From the NCBI RefSeq assembly GCF_905404315.1, contig NC_066273.1, positions 3,224,001 through 3,288,000 on the forward strand: a stretch of DNA of 64,000 bases, in the 5' to 3' direction. The DNA is from Leptidea sinapis. Lineage: Eukaryota; Arthropoda; Insecta; Lepidoptera; Pieridae. The notes under the pieces are model-generated. The model had not been told where the DNA came from. It ran no database searches and worked only from the letters and a program-made list of their open reading frames with translations. Shown here in pieces: positions 32,225 to 41,379 of the stretch (position 1 is its first letter; every line of letters starts with the position of its first letter). A program made the position numbers and the translations under genes.

Positions 32225-32800
32225 GCTGTATACACACTCTTGATAATGATGTATCTAGGCACATAAGTGAAATTTCTAGAAACCTGTGATAAACTGTGAT
32301 AGCCATTAATGATGAAAGAGATGAAAATTGTGTGGTAATTGTTACTATAACAAAATGACTTTCTTAACGATACCACAAATTGGGAATGAAGCAACCGCCC
32401 TCAGGCTAATAAGTAATAAGTTTTATTGTACGATATTACATTGTTATCACATTTTTTATACAAATGATTTATGTTTTCTTTAGTGTTAATTCCGCCAATA
32501 TTTGTTTTTAAAATAATTCGACGCGTGTTTCGCCTCTACACGAGGCATCCTCAGGACGTGTTGTCTCGCCAAAATGTGGCACGAGACTCAATATGTCTAA
32601 TTAGATTCAAATCATTTGTATGATTATGGATTTCCGTAACGCCTAATTCAATAAATTTCCACATTTTTTATAATACAAAAAGAGCTTAGTTTGTTGCGGC
32701 CGTTCTTCTCAGGTCTAAGGCATTCTTTTTAGAATTAATGGTAGTTTTTAACTGTCAATAAGTGATATCTTATCCTGATTTGAATAAAAATATTTGAATT
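32225..32800 (+). pseudogene. LINE family L, C-terminus and 3' UTR, split by repeat E
   Basis: 32225-32460 reads the end of the RT tail (TACCACAAATTGGGAATGAA region) and the UTR. It resumes at 32660-32800 with CGGCCGTTCTTCTCAGGTCT and a TTTGAATAAAAATATTTG tail. The interrupting E copy is bracketed by an exact 13-base target duplication. Confidence 0.8.
32461..32659 (-). mobile_element. Repeat E, discrete 199-bp copy with target duplication
   Basis: CACATTTTTTATA occurs exactly at 32448-32460 and 32660-32672. Minus-strand reading begins GAAATTTATTGAATTAGGCG, contains the CTGAGGA...GAAAC core (32520-32554 in plus coordinates) and ends in AACATAAATCATTTG. A 13-base duplication is typical of target-primed or similar retroposition rather than MITE cut-and-paste. 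Confidence 0.85.
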
Positions 32801-33189
32801 AGTGAATTACACCATAAAATGGCCACCAAACAGTTATCACTTTTGTGCTAGTGTCAGCCAATTCAGTATTTGCTGTAATGCGATAAATCTAGTTGGGAAT
32901 AGTCACACGTAAAGCTCGATTGTAATTTAATAGTAAAGCTCGACTTAGTGCAACATATTACTTACAACATAACAGGCTGTCGACATGCACCAATCAATAC
33001 GAAATAACGGTTACGATATAGGTAATTGTAGATTCGTGTCCAGACTAAGCACATTCATTCATATCTGACATGCGCTCTGGTATTCTCCATAGACTTACAA
33101 ATACTAGTGCATAGACCAACAGAGCGTACAGGAGAGAACACTAACGGAGATACTGCAAGATAGATAGGCGCGTCTTTTGTTATTGTAAC
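32801..33189. other. No gene recognised
   Basis: Nothing identified. Confidence 0.4.
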
Positions 33190-34275
33190 CGATTTTGAAT
33201 GACAAATTCAAATTCAAATATTTTTATTCAAAATAGGATTTAAAATTACTTATTGAACGTCAAAATCTACCACCCATTAAAAAGAGACTGCCTCAGACCT
33301 GAGAAGAATTGTCGCAAGAAACTCAATCAAAAATCGTTTATACTATAGTAACCTTTCCCATACAAACGTCTTTTAACAATTCTTTTAAATTTCGTAACAC
33401 ATTTGTTTTGTACATTTTCTGGGACAGTTCAGTCGTCACGCCAGCATTAATGAAGTCATCCGCAGGGCATTTGCCGCTCTTAATATACCAGCTGTTTTAG
33501 AGCCAAATGGTATTACCCGCCGCGATGGCAAGCGTCCTGATGGAATGACGCTGGTGGCTTGGGCACGGGGAAGGGCACTGGTGTGGGACGCTACTTGCGT
33601 CGACACTCTGCCTCCTTCTCATGTCCAAGTTACGTCAGTTGGTGCTGGGGCTGCTGCTTCGACTGCCGAAGACGGCAAGCGTCGCTAATATGTTGGTCTC
33701 AGTGAGTCATACATCTTTGCGTTTGGTGTCGAGACACTTGGCCCGTGGGGCCCAGAGGCGCGGAGAATGTTCAAAATACTATCTTCGCGCCTCAATAAGG
33801 CTACTGGAAACCCAAGCGCTGGCAGCTATTTCGGTCAACGGATCAGCCTTGCTATCCAACGCGGTAATGCTGCCAGTATTCTTGGTACGCTTCCACGTAA
33901 TGATAGTTTTAATTTTATGTAGTCGTAGTATTGTAAATATAGTTATAAGATTTGTTTTGCTTAAATAAATGATTATTTTTCTGGGATCATATTGTAGAAG
34001 CATATACATCGCACACTGCCCCACTGCAAATTGGAATCAAGAGTAATGCCAAGAAATACAGCAGATTCCACTGGTTTTACCAACTCTCCATTTAATAAAA
34101 TATTCGCATCTACATTTTTGACATTTGGCGCGGTATATTTAATATATTTGGTTTTATGACTATTTAACAATAAGTTATTGGCGCTAAACCAGTACACGAT
34201 GTCAGATAGAGCATTGTTTACTTCGTCATATAAAACTTCGGCTTCTTTCACTTTGAAAATAAGTGAAGTTGACAA
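33190..34275 (-). pseudogene. LINE family L with deleted middle, split by LINE I
   Basis: The minus-strand frame 33973-34275 begins with TSLIFKVKEAEV (just after the YADD region of the RT), reads NNALSDIVYWFSANNLLLNS and NGELVKPVESAVFLGITLD, then jumps from SNLQWG directly to VRCICFYNMIPEK, a deletion of the thumb. LINE I occupies 33425-33976. The L 3' UTR resumes at 33190-33424, itself with a deletion. A TCAAATTCAAATATT tail lies at about 33205. The RT motif order supports a Jockey-group LINE. Confidence 0.8.
33425..33976 (+). pseudogene. LINE family I, restriction-endonuclease-like C-terminal module and 3' tail
   Basis: The plus-strand frame from about 33435 reads INEVIRRAFAALNIPAVLEP, then GKRPDGMTLVAWARGRALVW, then DATCVDTLPPSHVQVTSVGA, an in-frame TAA, and VGLSESYIFAFGVETLGPWG, SYFGQRISLAIQRGNAASIL, GTLPRNDSF, stop at the TAG near 33922. 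RPD followed 16 residues later by D resembles the R/KPD-X(12-14)-D signature of the endonuclease in R2-like LINEs. That assignment is inference. The copy is 5' truncated, ends in AATAAATGATTA and is flanked by TTTTCTGGGA (33415-33424, 33977-33986). Confidence 0.78.
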
Positions 34276-34865
34276 GTTCCCAAATACATGATATTATACT
34301 AAATCAATCCATTCATTTATGATAAAAGCAAATGCCATCAATTCAGATCGGATGCTGTGTTAGATGCATTTCAATAAACCTGAGTACTCTCACAGCCTTC
34401 AATCATCAAAATATTATGATATTTAATTTATTTCTAAAGCACATCCCCGTTACTCATGAAAGCCTTAACAAAGCCTATCCAGAGATTTTTTCAAAGCATC
34501 TCACCTGTTAAATAATTCAAGAGACCGTTTTTATTCATGACTCCATGAATTTCAAGCAGATAAAAACCGTTTTGTGTGTCTATACGAAATATTCTTTACG
34601 TCCTACTTAACAGTGATAAAGGATTTTTTATAATATGGCGGCCTACGTACCATCATTATAGAACCGCTACGCTGTTGAATGAATTGAATTTCGAATGGAT
34701 AATATACTGCTATATGAAGAGCATTTTCAATATATTACCCTTTGTTTTCCTTCAAGTTGATATTTAATGAAAATTTTAAAGATATCCAAATGGAAGTGGA
34801 GGGATATATAGATAATAGGAGTAATATTATTGTTACGTAACGGCTTAGCGTAACTATTTTTTTAG
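34276..34865. other. No gene recognised
   Basis: AT-rich. The 63-codon frame near 34576 has no recognisable motif. Confidence 0.4.
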
Positions 34866-35135
34866 TAGAAGAGGAAAACAAACGCACCTGTTGTTAAGTG
34901 ATCACTGCCGCCCACATTCTCTGGCAACATCAGAATAATCACTTTAGCGTCAGCCTTTAAAAGGTGTACTCGCTTTTTTTGAAGAAACCCACGTGGTATC
35001 ATCCTGGAGACAACTGTGTGGTGTTCGCAGAATAATACTCCATCTGTGGCCGGATCTGCGCTTTGTAGAGCGCTAGAATGTGTGTCGGCTTGAAGTATTG
35101 CCCTACTATATTTAGCTTCTTCGAGGCCAACTTGG
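34866..35135 (-). pseudogene. LINE family B, rearranged fragment
   Basis: Tail blocks (AAGTGATCACTGCCGCCCAC, TTTGAAGAAACCCACGTGG) join directly to the RT block CTGCGCTTTGTAGAGCGCTA, so several hundred bases are lost. Confidence 0.7.
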
Positions 35136-35320
35136 CTTTGCCTTCCAAACGACCATGGCATTGTTAATCGCTCGAGATTTTGAAACCAAGCAATCCGTTT
35201 CTAGGCGAGAAATGCGGTTTCTTGAACGGGGTTCTTTAGAAATATTTTAGAAGCTGACCGTTTGGGAGTATCCATTTTGAGAACCTTCTATATTTCCAAA
35301 TGAGAAAGTGATAACTTAGT

Positions 35321-35470
35321 TAGTTAACTCCAGTTTCATCGTAAATGGTAACAAGTTCCCTGAAAACCTCACTGGGAAGAAACGTAACACATCCAGCTGG
35401 TGAGGATGATCATCAAGTTTGTTGGGTATCATGCGAAGGTTTAATTTGGTGGCAGGGATCAAGTTAAACA
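35321..35470 (-). pseudogene. LINE family B-like C-terminal fragment
   Basis: Minus frame reads ELFNLIPATKLNLRMIPNKL and HPHQLDVLRFFPVRFSGNLL, matching the ECSEELF...HPHHLDVWRS tail of B at lower identity. An A copy abuts it at 35471. Confidence 0.65.
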
Positions 35471-35668
35471 GCTCCGTAGCTAGTGAAATAACTGGGCAAA
35501 TGAGACTTAACATTTTATGTCTCGAGGTGACGAGCGCTATTGTATTGCAGCTCAGAATTTTTGTGCTTTTACAGAATCCTGAGCGGCACTCTATTGTAAA
35601 GCGCAGCGCGTATCAAATACCATCAACTGAACGTCCTACTCGTCTCTTCCCTTAATTTCATAAAAAAA
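35471..35668 (+). repeat. SINE-like family A, copy 11 (5' truncated)
   Basis: From CCGTAGCTAGTGAAATAACT through the stem region to TTTCATAAAAAAAG. Confidence 0.8.
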
Positions 35669-35804
35669 GATCTTCGGAATACCTACTATGCGATAAAACC
35701 GGTGGAAGACACAACAAAGCCTCTATGCAGCACTTTTGCGGAATCAATTACCAGCCGCATTTCTCCTGATCCTATAAGACTAAGGGCCCACCAAGCTTAG
35801 AGCG

Positions 35805-35937
35805 GACTGTCAAATTAATGGCCGGTAACGCATGCCTTGACCCCTTGGTGTTGCGGATGTACGTTGGCGGGTGTCTCATCACATGCCATCAAGTGCACCG
35901 CTTTCCCGTTTGTCCCCTCTTTTATAAAAAATAGTGA
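35805..35937 (+). repeat. LINE 3' end related to family B
   Basis: CCTTGGTGTTGCGGATGTAC, GGCGGGTGTCTCATCACATG and the end CCCTCTTTTATAAAAAAT have the layout of the B tail but a different sequence, so this is probably a sister LINE. Confidence 0.55.
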
Positions 35938-35976
35938 TAGATCTGTTCACTGCTCAGAGTAGTATATCATTATGAC

Positions 35977-36342
35977 TTTTTTTATGGTAAAGGAAGACAA
36001 CCAAGCGTAAGGTTCACCTGGTGTTAAGTGATCTCCGCTGCCCACATTCTCTTGCAACACCAGAGGAATCAAACAGGTTTACACGCTTCTTTTGAAGGTA
36101 TCCATGTCGTAGCGTCCCGGCCACACCACACAAGAAGACTCATTCCACAGCTTTGTAGTAAGTACGTGGAAGAAGGTTCCGTGAAAACCGCACTGTGGAG
36201 GAACGCCATACATCCAGATGGTGGGGATGGTATCCTAATTAGTGGCGTGTCGTGCGAAGGTGGAATTCGGCGGCAGGAATCAGGTGAAACAGCTCTTCGG
36301 AACACTCCCCGTGATAAATGCGATAGAAGACACACAGTGACT
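35977..36342 (-). pseudogene. LINE family B, C-terminal end and tail
   Basis: Plus strand T-run at 35977, CACCTGGTGTTAAGTGATC, GGTATCCATGTCGTAGCGTC, ATCCAGATGGTGGGGATGGT, ending in the CVFYRIYHGECSEELF block. The minus-strand frame across 36239-36345 is open. The copy is truncated at about 36342 where repeat F begins. Confidence 0.8.
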
Positions 36343-36600
36343 TAATTGTTGATTGTAATATTTCCACAATCCTCTTTAGCATTGCAACATTATTTAGCGA
36401 AGTCTCCTTTAAAGAGGGCCCTTCCAGGTCGTGTGTATCGTCAACGCGAAAGTGGTCGAAAAGCATGTTGTTTGATCCAACGCATACCGCCTGTTGACGA
36501 CAAGCAAGACAAAGCGATCACATTGAACCAAAAATAGTGTGCAGAAATATCAAAGTTTTGTGGAATTCCAGGAAATACGTTTTTTGAGAAATCCTTAAAT
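36343..36600 (+). repeat. Repeat F, copy 2
   Basis: Frame to the stop at 36535 reads ESGRKACCLIQRIPPVDDKQ then DKAITLNQK, conserved with copy 1 (22.6 kb). Family unknown. The element appears to resume at 36888-37010 after later insertions. Confidence 0.6.
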
Positions 36601-36629
36601 TAAACAATTTTTTATTTTTTAAGTGATCT

Positions 36630-36700
36630 TGAGAGGTCGCGGGTTCGAGTTCCGCATCGATCATAAATTTTGTTAAAAAATTTAATTTAATCCTTTCTTT
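36630..36700 (+). repeat. tRNA-type SINE fragment with B-box-like motif
   Basis: GGGTTCGAGTTCC resembles a pol III B box and is followed by GCATCGATCATAAATTTTG, shared with 43148-43190 (reverse) and 43827-43850. No matching A box or tRNA fold was found. Confidence 0.5.
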
Positions 36701-36726
36701 GTAAAATATATGTTAATGCCCTCTTG

Positions 36727-36887
36727 ACCTTGAGACATAAGATGCTTAGTCTCATTTGCCCAGCAATTTCACTAGCTACAGCGCCCTTCAGACCGAAACA
36801 AAATACTCGTAATGCTTATACATTACTGCTTCACGGCAGAAAAAGGCGCCGTTGTGGTACCTACCCATAATCTGGCCGGCATTCTAG
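36727..36887 (-). repeat. SINE-like family A, copy 12 (partial)
   Basis: CTTGAGACATAAGATGCTTA through CCCAGCAATTTCACTAGC to TCTGGCCGGCATTCTAGG. Both ends are incomplete. Confidence 0.8.
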
Positions 36888-37010
36888 GTTTCTTTCAATG
36901 TTTTCTTTATTACAATTTATGAGCACATTATGAACGTCCAAAGTTCAGATGAAATGTTTGCAAAAAAGTAAATATTTGCAGTGCAAATTAATGCAATGCA
37001 AATTTAAGAT
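36888..37010 (+). repeat. Repeat F, copy 2, distal part
   Basis: AATGTTTTCTTTATTACAAT and ATTATGAACGTCCAAAGTTC match 22805-22870 of copy 1. Confidence 0.6.
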
Positions 37011-37858
37011 TGAAAGCTGCGTTAAAACGCCATAATCACGTCCGAGCGTTGGGCGCTTCTAAACTTCTGTAACAATAAATTTACGTAACATTCTCGTATA
37101 CATTTTGGTAACGCCAAGTGCACGTGTCTACTTTATTTATATGATACAGCTTTACGTTCTGTTACACTCGGCAGTAAAACCCCTTTGTTACGCTCAAATT
37201 AAAATCTGTTTGCTCTTTTTTAGAGTAAACAAAGCATGATATACGATGAGAATTTATGTGTTAAATTTAATAAGTGTCTGGTTTTGAATTTTCCTATCAA
37301 ATGATCTGTTGTTTCTTAATATTTCAGAACAGGAGTTAAGGTTGTTTTGTTCCGGGTATATATTTATTTATTTATTTAAGATGTACCAACAATAACTCAA
37401 CTTAACATTAACAATTGATTTGCACTTACATACTAATTCTAGGTTGGTTATTCTATTAGGTACATTCAACATTTTAATTATGAAAAAATTAAGTAACTTG
37501 TAGTAAATCTTAATTCTAGAAACTATACAATGTAAATAATTATAAAGTGGTAAGTGTGGAAGTACAAAAAATAAAAGTAAGAATTAATAAGTCATTAACA
37601 ATCTCATACAAACTATTATCTACCGTGGTCGTTATTTTTTCTAAAACTTTATTTCTAAATGACTTAAACGTGTCTATTATATTATATATCTACTACTCAC
37701 GTTCAGCACTTTTTCGGATAGAAATGATATGATCTATTGCCATATATATTTATGCAAAATTGATTAGAAGTTTTTTTTTTCTTGCGTTTTCTTGCGAAAT
37801 TTTCTTACGTGACGCGCAATGGGTGCGAAAAACTTGAAATTTGTTTAGAATTGTTTAT
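37011..37858. other. No gene recognised
   Basis: AT-rich, with TATTTATTTATTTAAG at 37364. No open frame of note. Confidence 0.4.
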
Positions 37859-37861
37859 TTA

Positions 37862-38148
37862 CGGCCGTTCCCAATATTCAGTCTATCCCCGGTTGTTGCG
37901 TACCTGAGATAGAAAATCGAAACTATCGTTGATTTTTCTGTCCCAATAAACTTATCGACGGTAATTCACCTTATCCGTACACACTGTCTGTCAATGAGAT
38001 GACGTATAGCTTACCAGCGATATAAGTTGTATGGAAATTGCTATTCACGCGGGTATAATGGGACAGCTTCAGATTACTGACAGCTAATTACTGACAGTAG
38101 AAAGTAGTAATTTATCGCAATCTGTAGATAGTATATTGGGAACGGCCA
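37862..38148. mobile_element. Harbinger-type MITE, family H, copy 3
   Basis: Ends CGGCCGTTCCCAATATTCAG and complement of TATTGGGAACGGCCA, flanked by TTA at 37859-37861 and 38149-38151. About 30 bases shorter than copy 1. Length 287 bp. Confidence 0.88.
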
Positions 38149-38151
38149 TTA

Positions 38152-38617
38152 GACATTAATGTTTTGATAATAATATTTTTTTTATTTTTATTTTTATTTT
38201 ATTTTATTTGGAAAACTTACAGTGTTACAATAACTTAATTACTAAATAATAGTGTGAACATTTTACACCATTTAATAGTATTCGCATATTGTTAGCATTC
38301 CTATCCGGTCGAACTAGCCTCCGGTCTTCCCTCACACATTTATAAGGGAAGTACTTCAAATTGTATTACATAAATATGCGAAAATAAATAAGATAATATG
38401 AATAAAATATAACCCTTGCTGAATAATTTCTATAATATATTATTACCAAAAATTGTTTTCTTGTCGGAAAGATAAAATCATGAATTATGGAAAATTACTC
38501 TCATAATACTTCATCCAATCTTAATACTGTAACGCCATTTTAAAACATAGTTTTGCAGCTTTTGACGTAAAATATATTTAGCCAACTAATATTAATAATT
38601 TTGTTATATTCTTACAG
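38152..38617 (+). other. Intron-like sequence with an old retroelement tail, ending in a 3' splice site
   Basis: 38190-38240 (TTTTATTTGGAAAACTTACA) looks like an antisense LINE tail. The segment closes with TTGTTATATTCTTACAG, a good acceptor. Confidence 0.45.
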
Positions 38618-38829
38618 ATGATAATTTGTTGCGTGTGGAGGAGGTGATCCCAGACAGTCTAATTTTAACCGACTTCGGACAAATGTATGATGCTCTCTCC
38701 TCTAAGCTATACAATAAGATTCATGAGAAGACTTTTATCTACACACTAAGCAATTTCGAGATAAAAAAGAAAACCACCACCGCCTATCTTAAACAATTAT
38801 CATATTCAGAAACGGAAAGTCTACTGTAA
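38618..38829 (+). CDS. Candidate 3'-terminal exon of an unidentified gene
   Basis: The exon begins right after a pyrimidine-rich acceptor (ATATTCTTACAG) and stays open for 70 codons to TAA at 38827. It reads DNLLRVEEVIPDSLILTDFG, QMYDALSSKLYNKIHEKTFI, YTLSNFEIKKKTTTAYLKQL and SYSETESLL. The first complete codon is GAT at 38620, so the intron is phase 1. The composition (charged, mixed) and the splice border look like a real protein end, and no transposon motif was recognised. No upstream exon was found in the 30 kb to the left, which is full of repeats. A polyadenylation signal is not obvious; a CA microsatellite starts 11 bases after the stop. Function is unknown to me. Confidence 0.45.
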
Positions 38830-38839
38830 CCTACTCTCT

Positions 38840-38861
38840 CACACACACACACACACACACA
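38840..38861. repeat. CA microsatellite
   Basis: About eleven CA units right after the candidate terminal exon. Confidence 0.95.
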
Positions 38862-38904
38862 TTTTATTTTTATTTATTATTTCATTGGTCATTGTCATTT
38901 GTCG

Positions 38905-38985
38905 AGGAATCACTGACCCCGAAGATACAGTTTTAACTAGTTTCGGGGTTGCAAAACCGTTTTCCAATGTTATTATTATTATTAC
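38905..38985 (+). repeat. Repeat K, fragment
   Basis: CTGACCCCGAAGATACAGTT, TTAACTAGTTTCGGGGT and GTTTTCCAATGTTATTATT match the first part of K at 58126-58222. Here it runs into a LINE. Confidence 0.7.
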
Positions 38986-39300
38986 AATTCTACACCTGCA
39001 ACCTGTGCCACCTGTATGCGCAAAGATCGTACAGCGCCCTTCGGGTCCAGTACAACAATGCTTTCAGGATGCTGTTGAGGCTCCCATGCAGCGCTCAGAG
39101 GTGTTTGCCGAAGCCCGTGTTGACTGTTTTTACGCAATAATGCGAAAAAGAGGCACGTCACTGGTGTGCCGAGTTCGAGGGAGCAACAGCAAGCTGGCTG
39201 CACTGGGAGATCGTCTCGACTGTGTTTATATAAACCGCTGTTGTGAACTGCACGTTACAAACAGAGACTGAGGAATATGGGGCTTCTGTTATTTATATTG
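38986..39300 (+). pseudogene. LINE reverse-transcriptase C-terminal fragment
   Basis: Two overlapping frames read parts of one RT tail: LYAQRSYSALRVQYNNAFRM with LLRLPC, then a frame change to AEARVDCFYAIMRKRGTSLV and CRVRGSNSKL. This order (RVQYNNAFR...LP...EAR.D.FYAIMRK) is typical of the C-terminus of insect non-LTR retrotransposons. Family differs from B, L, N and V. Broken by at least one frameshift. Confidence 0.75.
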
Positions 39301-39449
39301 TAAAATTCAGTAAATAATTAATGTACTTATAATTATTTCTGACTGTATAACATTTGAGTGGGCCATAGTTGCCAAAATCAAGTATTCAATTTAAAAAAAA
39401 AGTCCATGATTGCCTATATCCTATATCTAAGGCTTAATGCGTTAGTTGC

Positions 39450-39725
39450 GATTACATGCAAATTCCCTTCATGTCCCATAACTTTGGGACAATAAAATAC
39501 CTTAAATATCGTAGATGAAGTAGGGGTGTTTTTTTATTACATTTAAGTCGGTTCGAGTCCCAGACGAGGCAAGTAATTTTTAGAAAATCTTTGAATGCAG
39601 AATTACTAACTTTTAAAAATAACATAAAGTCTTCTTTCAGTAAAATACCCTATATACGATATTTAAGGTACCACCCTACTTTCCCTTCATGTCCCATAAC
39701 TTTGGGACACCCTGTATAATAGTAG
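39450..39725. repeat. Direct-repeat pair with an inverted inner pair and a B-box-like motif
   Basis: TTCCCTTCATGTCCCATAAC and TTTGGGACA occur at 39463-39493 and 39680-39709. Inside, TACCTTAAATATCGTA (39500) appears inverted at 39654. GGTTCGAGTCCCAGACG at 39550 resembles a tRNA B box. Element class unknown. Confidence 0.6.
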
Positions 39726-39792
39726 GTTAAGCCGCTCGCTATTAATAAATTTAAGAATAATTTTATTACCTTAGCACGTAGTATGATGACAT

Positions 39793-40180
39793 AATTTAAA
39801 TAAAACACTTTTAAAGGATTAAAACGCGTGTAATTGCAACTGTTTTACATTAGATGTTTGCGTAAAAGTTACATTTTTATTTTAGTTAAGCTGACGTTTC
39901 AAGACCTTTCCAGATCTCGTTTTCAGGGGGACTGCAGATGAAGTAAGTCAAAGATTGAGTATTTGTCACAACGAAGTTTAGCGCCATTTATTTCCTCGGA
40001 GGTGGTATTTGCTGTACACAGATGGTTTTTGGTAAAAATTTACTGACAGTGTCCTCTTCTTTTTTGGTATGTCTTAATTTAGAGACTATTCGATCCCAGG
40101 TGTTAGATAATTTTAGACCATCTTCTCTATTGAAAAAACACGCGTTTTAATCCTTTAAGAGCGTTTTATTTAAATGTGTT
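39793..40180 (-). mobile_element. Repeat with inverted ends and a hammerhead-like core
   Basis: Left TTTAAATAAAACACTTTTAA and right complement (AATAAAACGCTCTTAAAGGA) both lead into GGATTAAAACGCGTGT. On the minus strand, 39893-39926 reads CTGAAAA-C-GAGA...TCTT-GAAACGTC, the same order of blocks as repeat E. No protein frame. A Penelope-like terminal repeat is possible. Confidence 0.6.
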
Positions 40181-40185
40181 ACACT

Positions 40186-40539
40186 CGCGTTAATCATAAT
40201 ATACTATGATAAAATAATATTTGAATCACCTACGTACAAAATAGTAGGTGCCCTTATTGAGAAAAATGAAGACATCATGGCTTTTAATCGGGTCACGTTT
40301 GACCCTTTCGGATAAACGGATAACAATATTTAATCATGTGTAAAATGAACTTTGTCCAAAGTTTAAACAACACGTTTAAGCACAGAGTAGAGATGGATAC
40401 TTACGTATTTAAATTTTAAAGGAATTATTGCATTTAAATTAATTAATATTCATTTGAAACTAATTGAACAGTTCAGTACCTACTAGTTTCCGGGGCAATT
40501 TGCGGACCACGTTTGGGATTGTTTCGACAATAATCAAAT
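40186..40539. other. No gene recognised
   Basis: Nothing identified. Confidence 0.4.
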
Positions 40540-40766
40540 AAGCGCCTATTTCTACCGTGAAGCAGTAATGTGTAAACATTACTGTGTTTCGGTCTGAAGG
40601 GCGCCGTAGCTATTGAAATTACTGGGCAAATGAGACTTAACATCTTATGACTCAAGCTGACGAGCGTCATTATAGCGGCACTGCATTTTAATGGGCCGGG
40701 CGTATCATTTACCATCAACTGATGTGGATTATGTCCTACTTGTCCCGTCCCTTATTATCATAAAAA
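40540..40766 (+). repeat. SINE-like family A, copy 13 (5' truncated, inner deletion)
   Basis: AGCGCCTATTTCTACCGTGA through GGGCGCCGTAGCTATTGAAA to TATCATAAAAAAG. One arm of the 11-base stem is deleted. Confidence 0.82.
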
Positions 40767-40869
40767 AGCAAATAATATTCCTAATTCCTATCATAAAAGG
40801 AGTATCTACTACAGGAAGAATTTGAGTACTACCTAAATAATATGAAAAGTATATAAAAGCGAGTTTTCT

Positions 40870-41085
40870 CACAAAGCATATATTGTAATTGAAATGATTT
40901 GTAAAACAGTTAAATGTAAATCTTGAGTTAAAAGAGTGGCAATGAGTTTCTTGCTACTTCTTCTCATTAGCTCAACCCTTTACGAAGTAGCGGTAAATTC
41001 AATAAGAAACAATATTTTTTGACATTCATAAGTGTCATTTCCGTGACCTAAATGAATAAAGTGTATTTGAATTTGAATTTGAAAG
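40870..41085 (+). repeat. LINE 3' UTR and tail
   Basis: GGCAATGAGTTTCTTGCTAC, CTTCTTCTCATTAGCTCAAC, CATAAGTGTCATTTCCGTGA, then ATGAATAAAGTG and a (TTTGAA)n tail. It resembles 3' ends of lepidopteran LINEs. No coding part remains. Confidence 0.65.
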
Positions 41086-41175
41086 TAACAAGGGCTGTAT
41101 AAAATAAAATTGGATAATCTTACGTAAAATGCAATTAGAGTATTTTTTTATGTTTTAAACCTCAGATTATTTATA

Positions 41176-41377
41176 CGTCTAGATATACTGTGACAGCTGT
41201 GAAAACGCCGAAAATAATTGAGTTTGACAGTTAAACTCTAGTTTGAGCAATGCACGCACACTAACACAAAGTGTCATACAAATCGCGAGTGTAAGACGTA
41301 GCTTGTCACGCACACAAAACTAAAAAACCTGGCCTGTTTTCATTGATTGTTTAGCAGCAAGAGGCTCTATCTAGACG
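41176..41377 (+). mobile_element. Element Q, uninterrupted copy
   Basis: Ends CGTCTAGATATACTGTGACA and complement of GGCTCTATCTAGACG, with TA on both sides (41174-41175, 41378-41379). It is the empty site for MITE P (3911-4396). Length 202 bp. Confidence 0.75.
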
Positions 41378-41379
41378 TA

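Noticed and set aside
33621..33968. 115-codon ORF as a gene
   Set aside because: Wrong frame of the LINE I C-terminus. The supported frame reads RPDGMTLVAWARG and FGVETLGPWG.
36640..36665. tRNA gene (GGTTCGAGTTCC motif)
   Set aside because: Only a B-box-like motif. No acceptor stem, anticodon arm or A box could be folded around it. The same holds at 39550 and 43170.
38885..39271. 128-codon ORF as a gene
   Set aside because: It is repeat K followed by a frameshifted LINE RT end.
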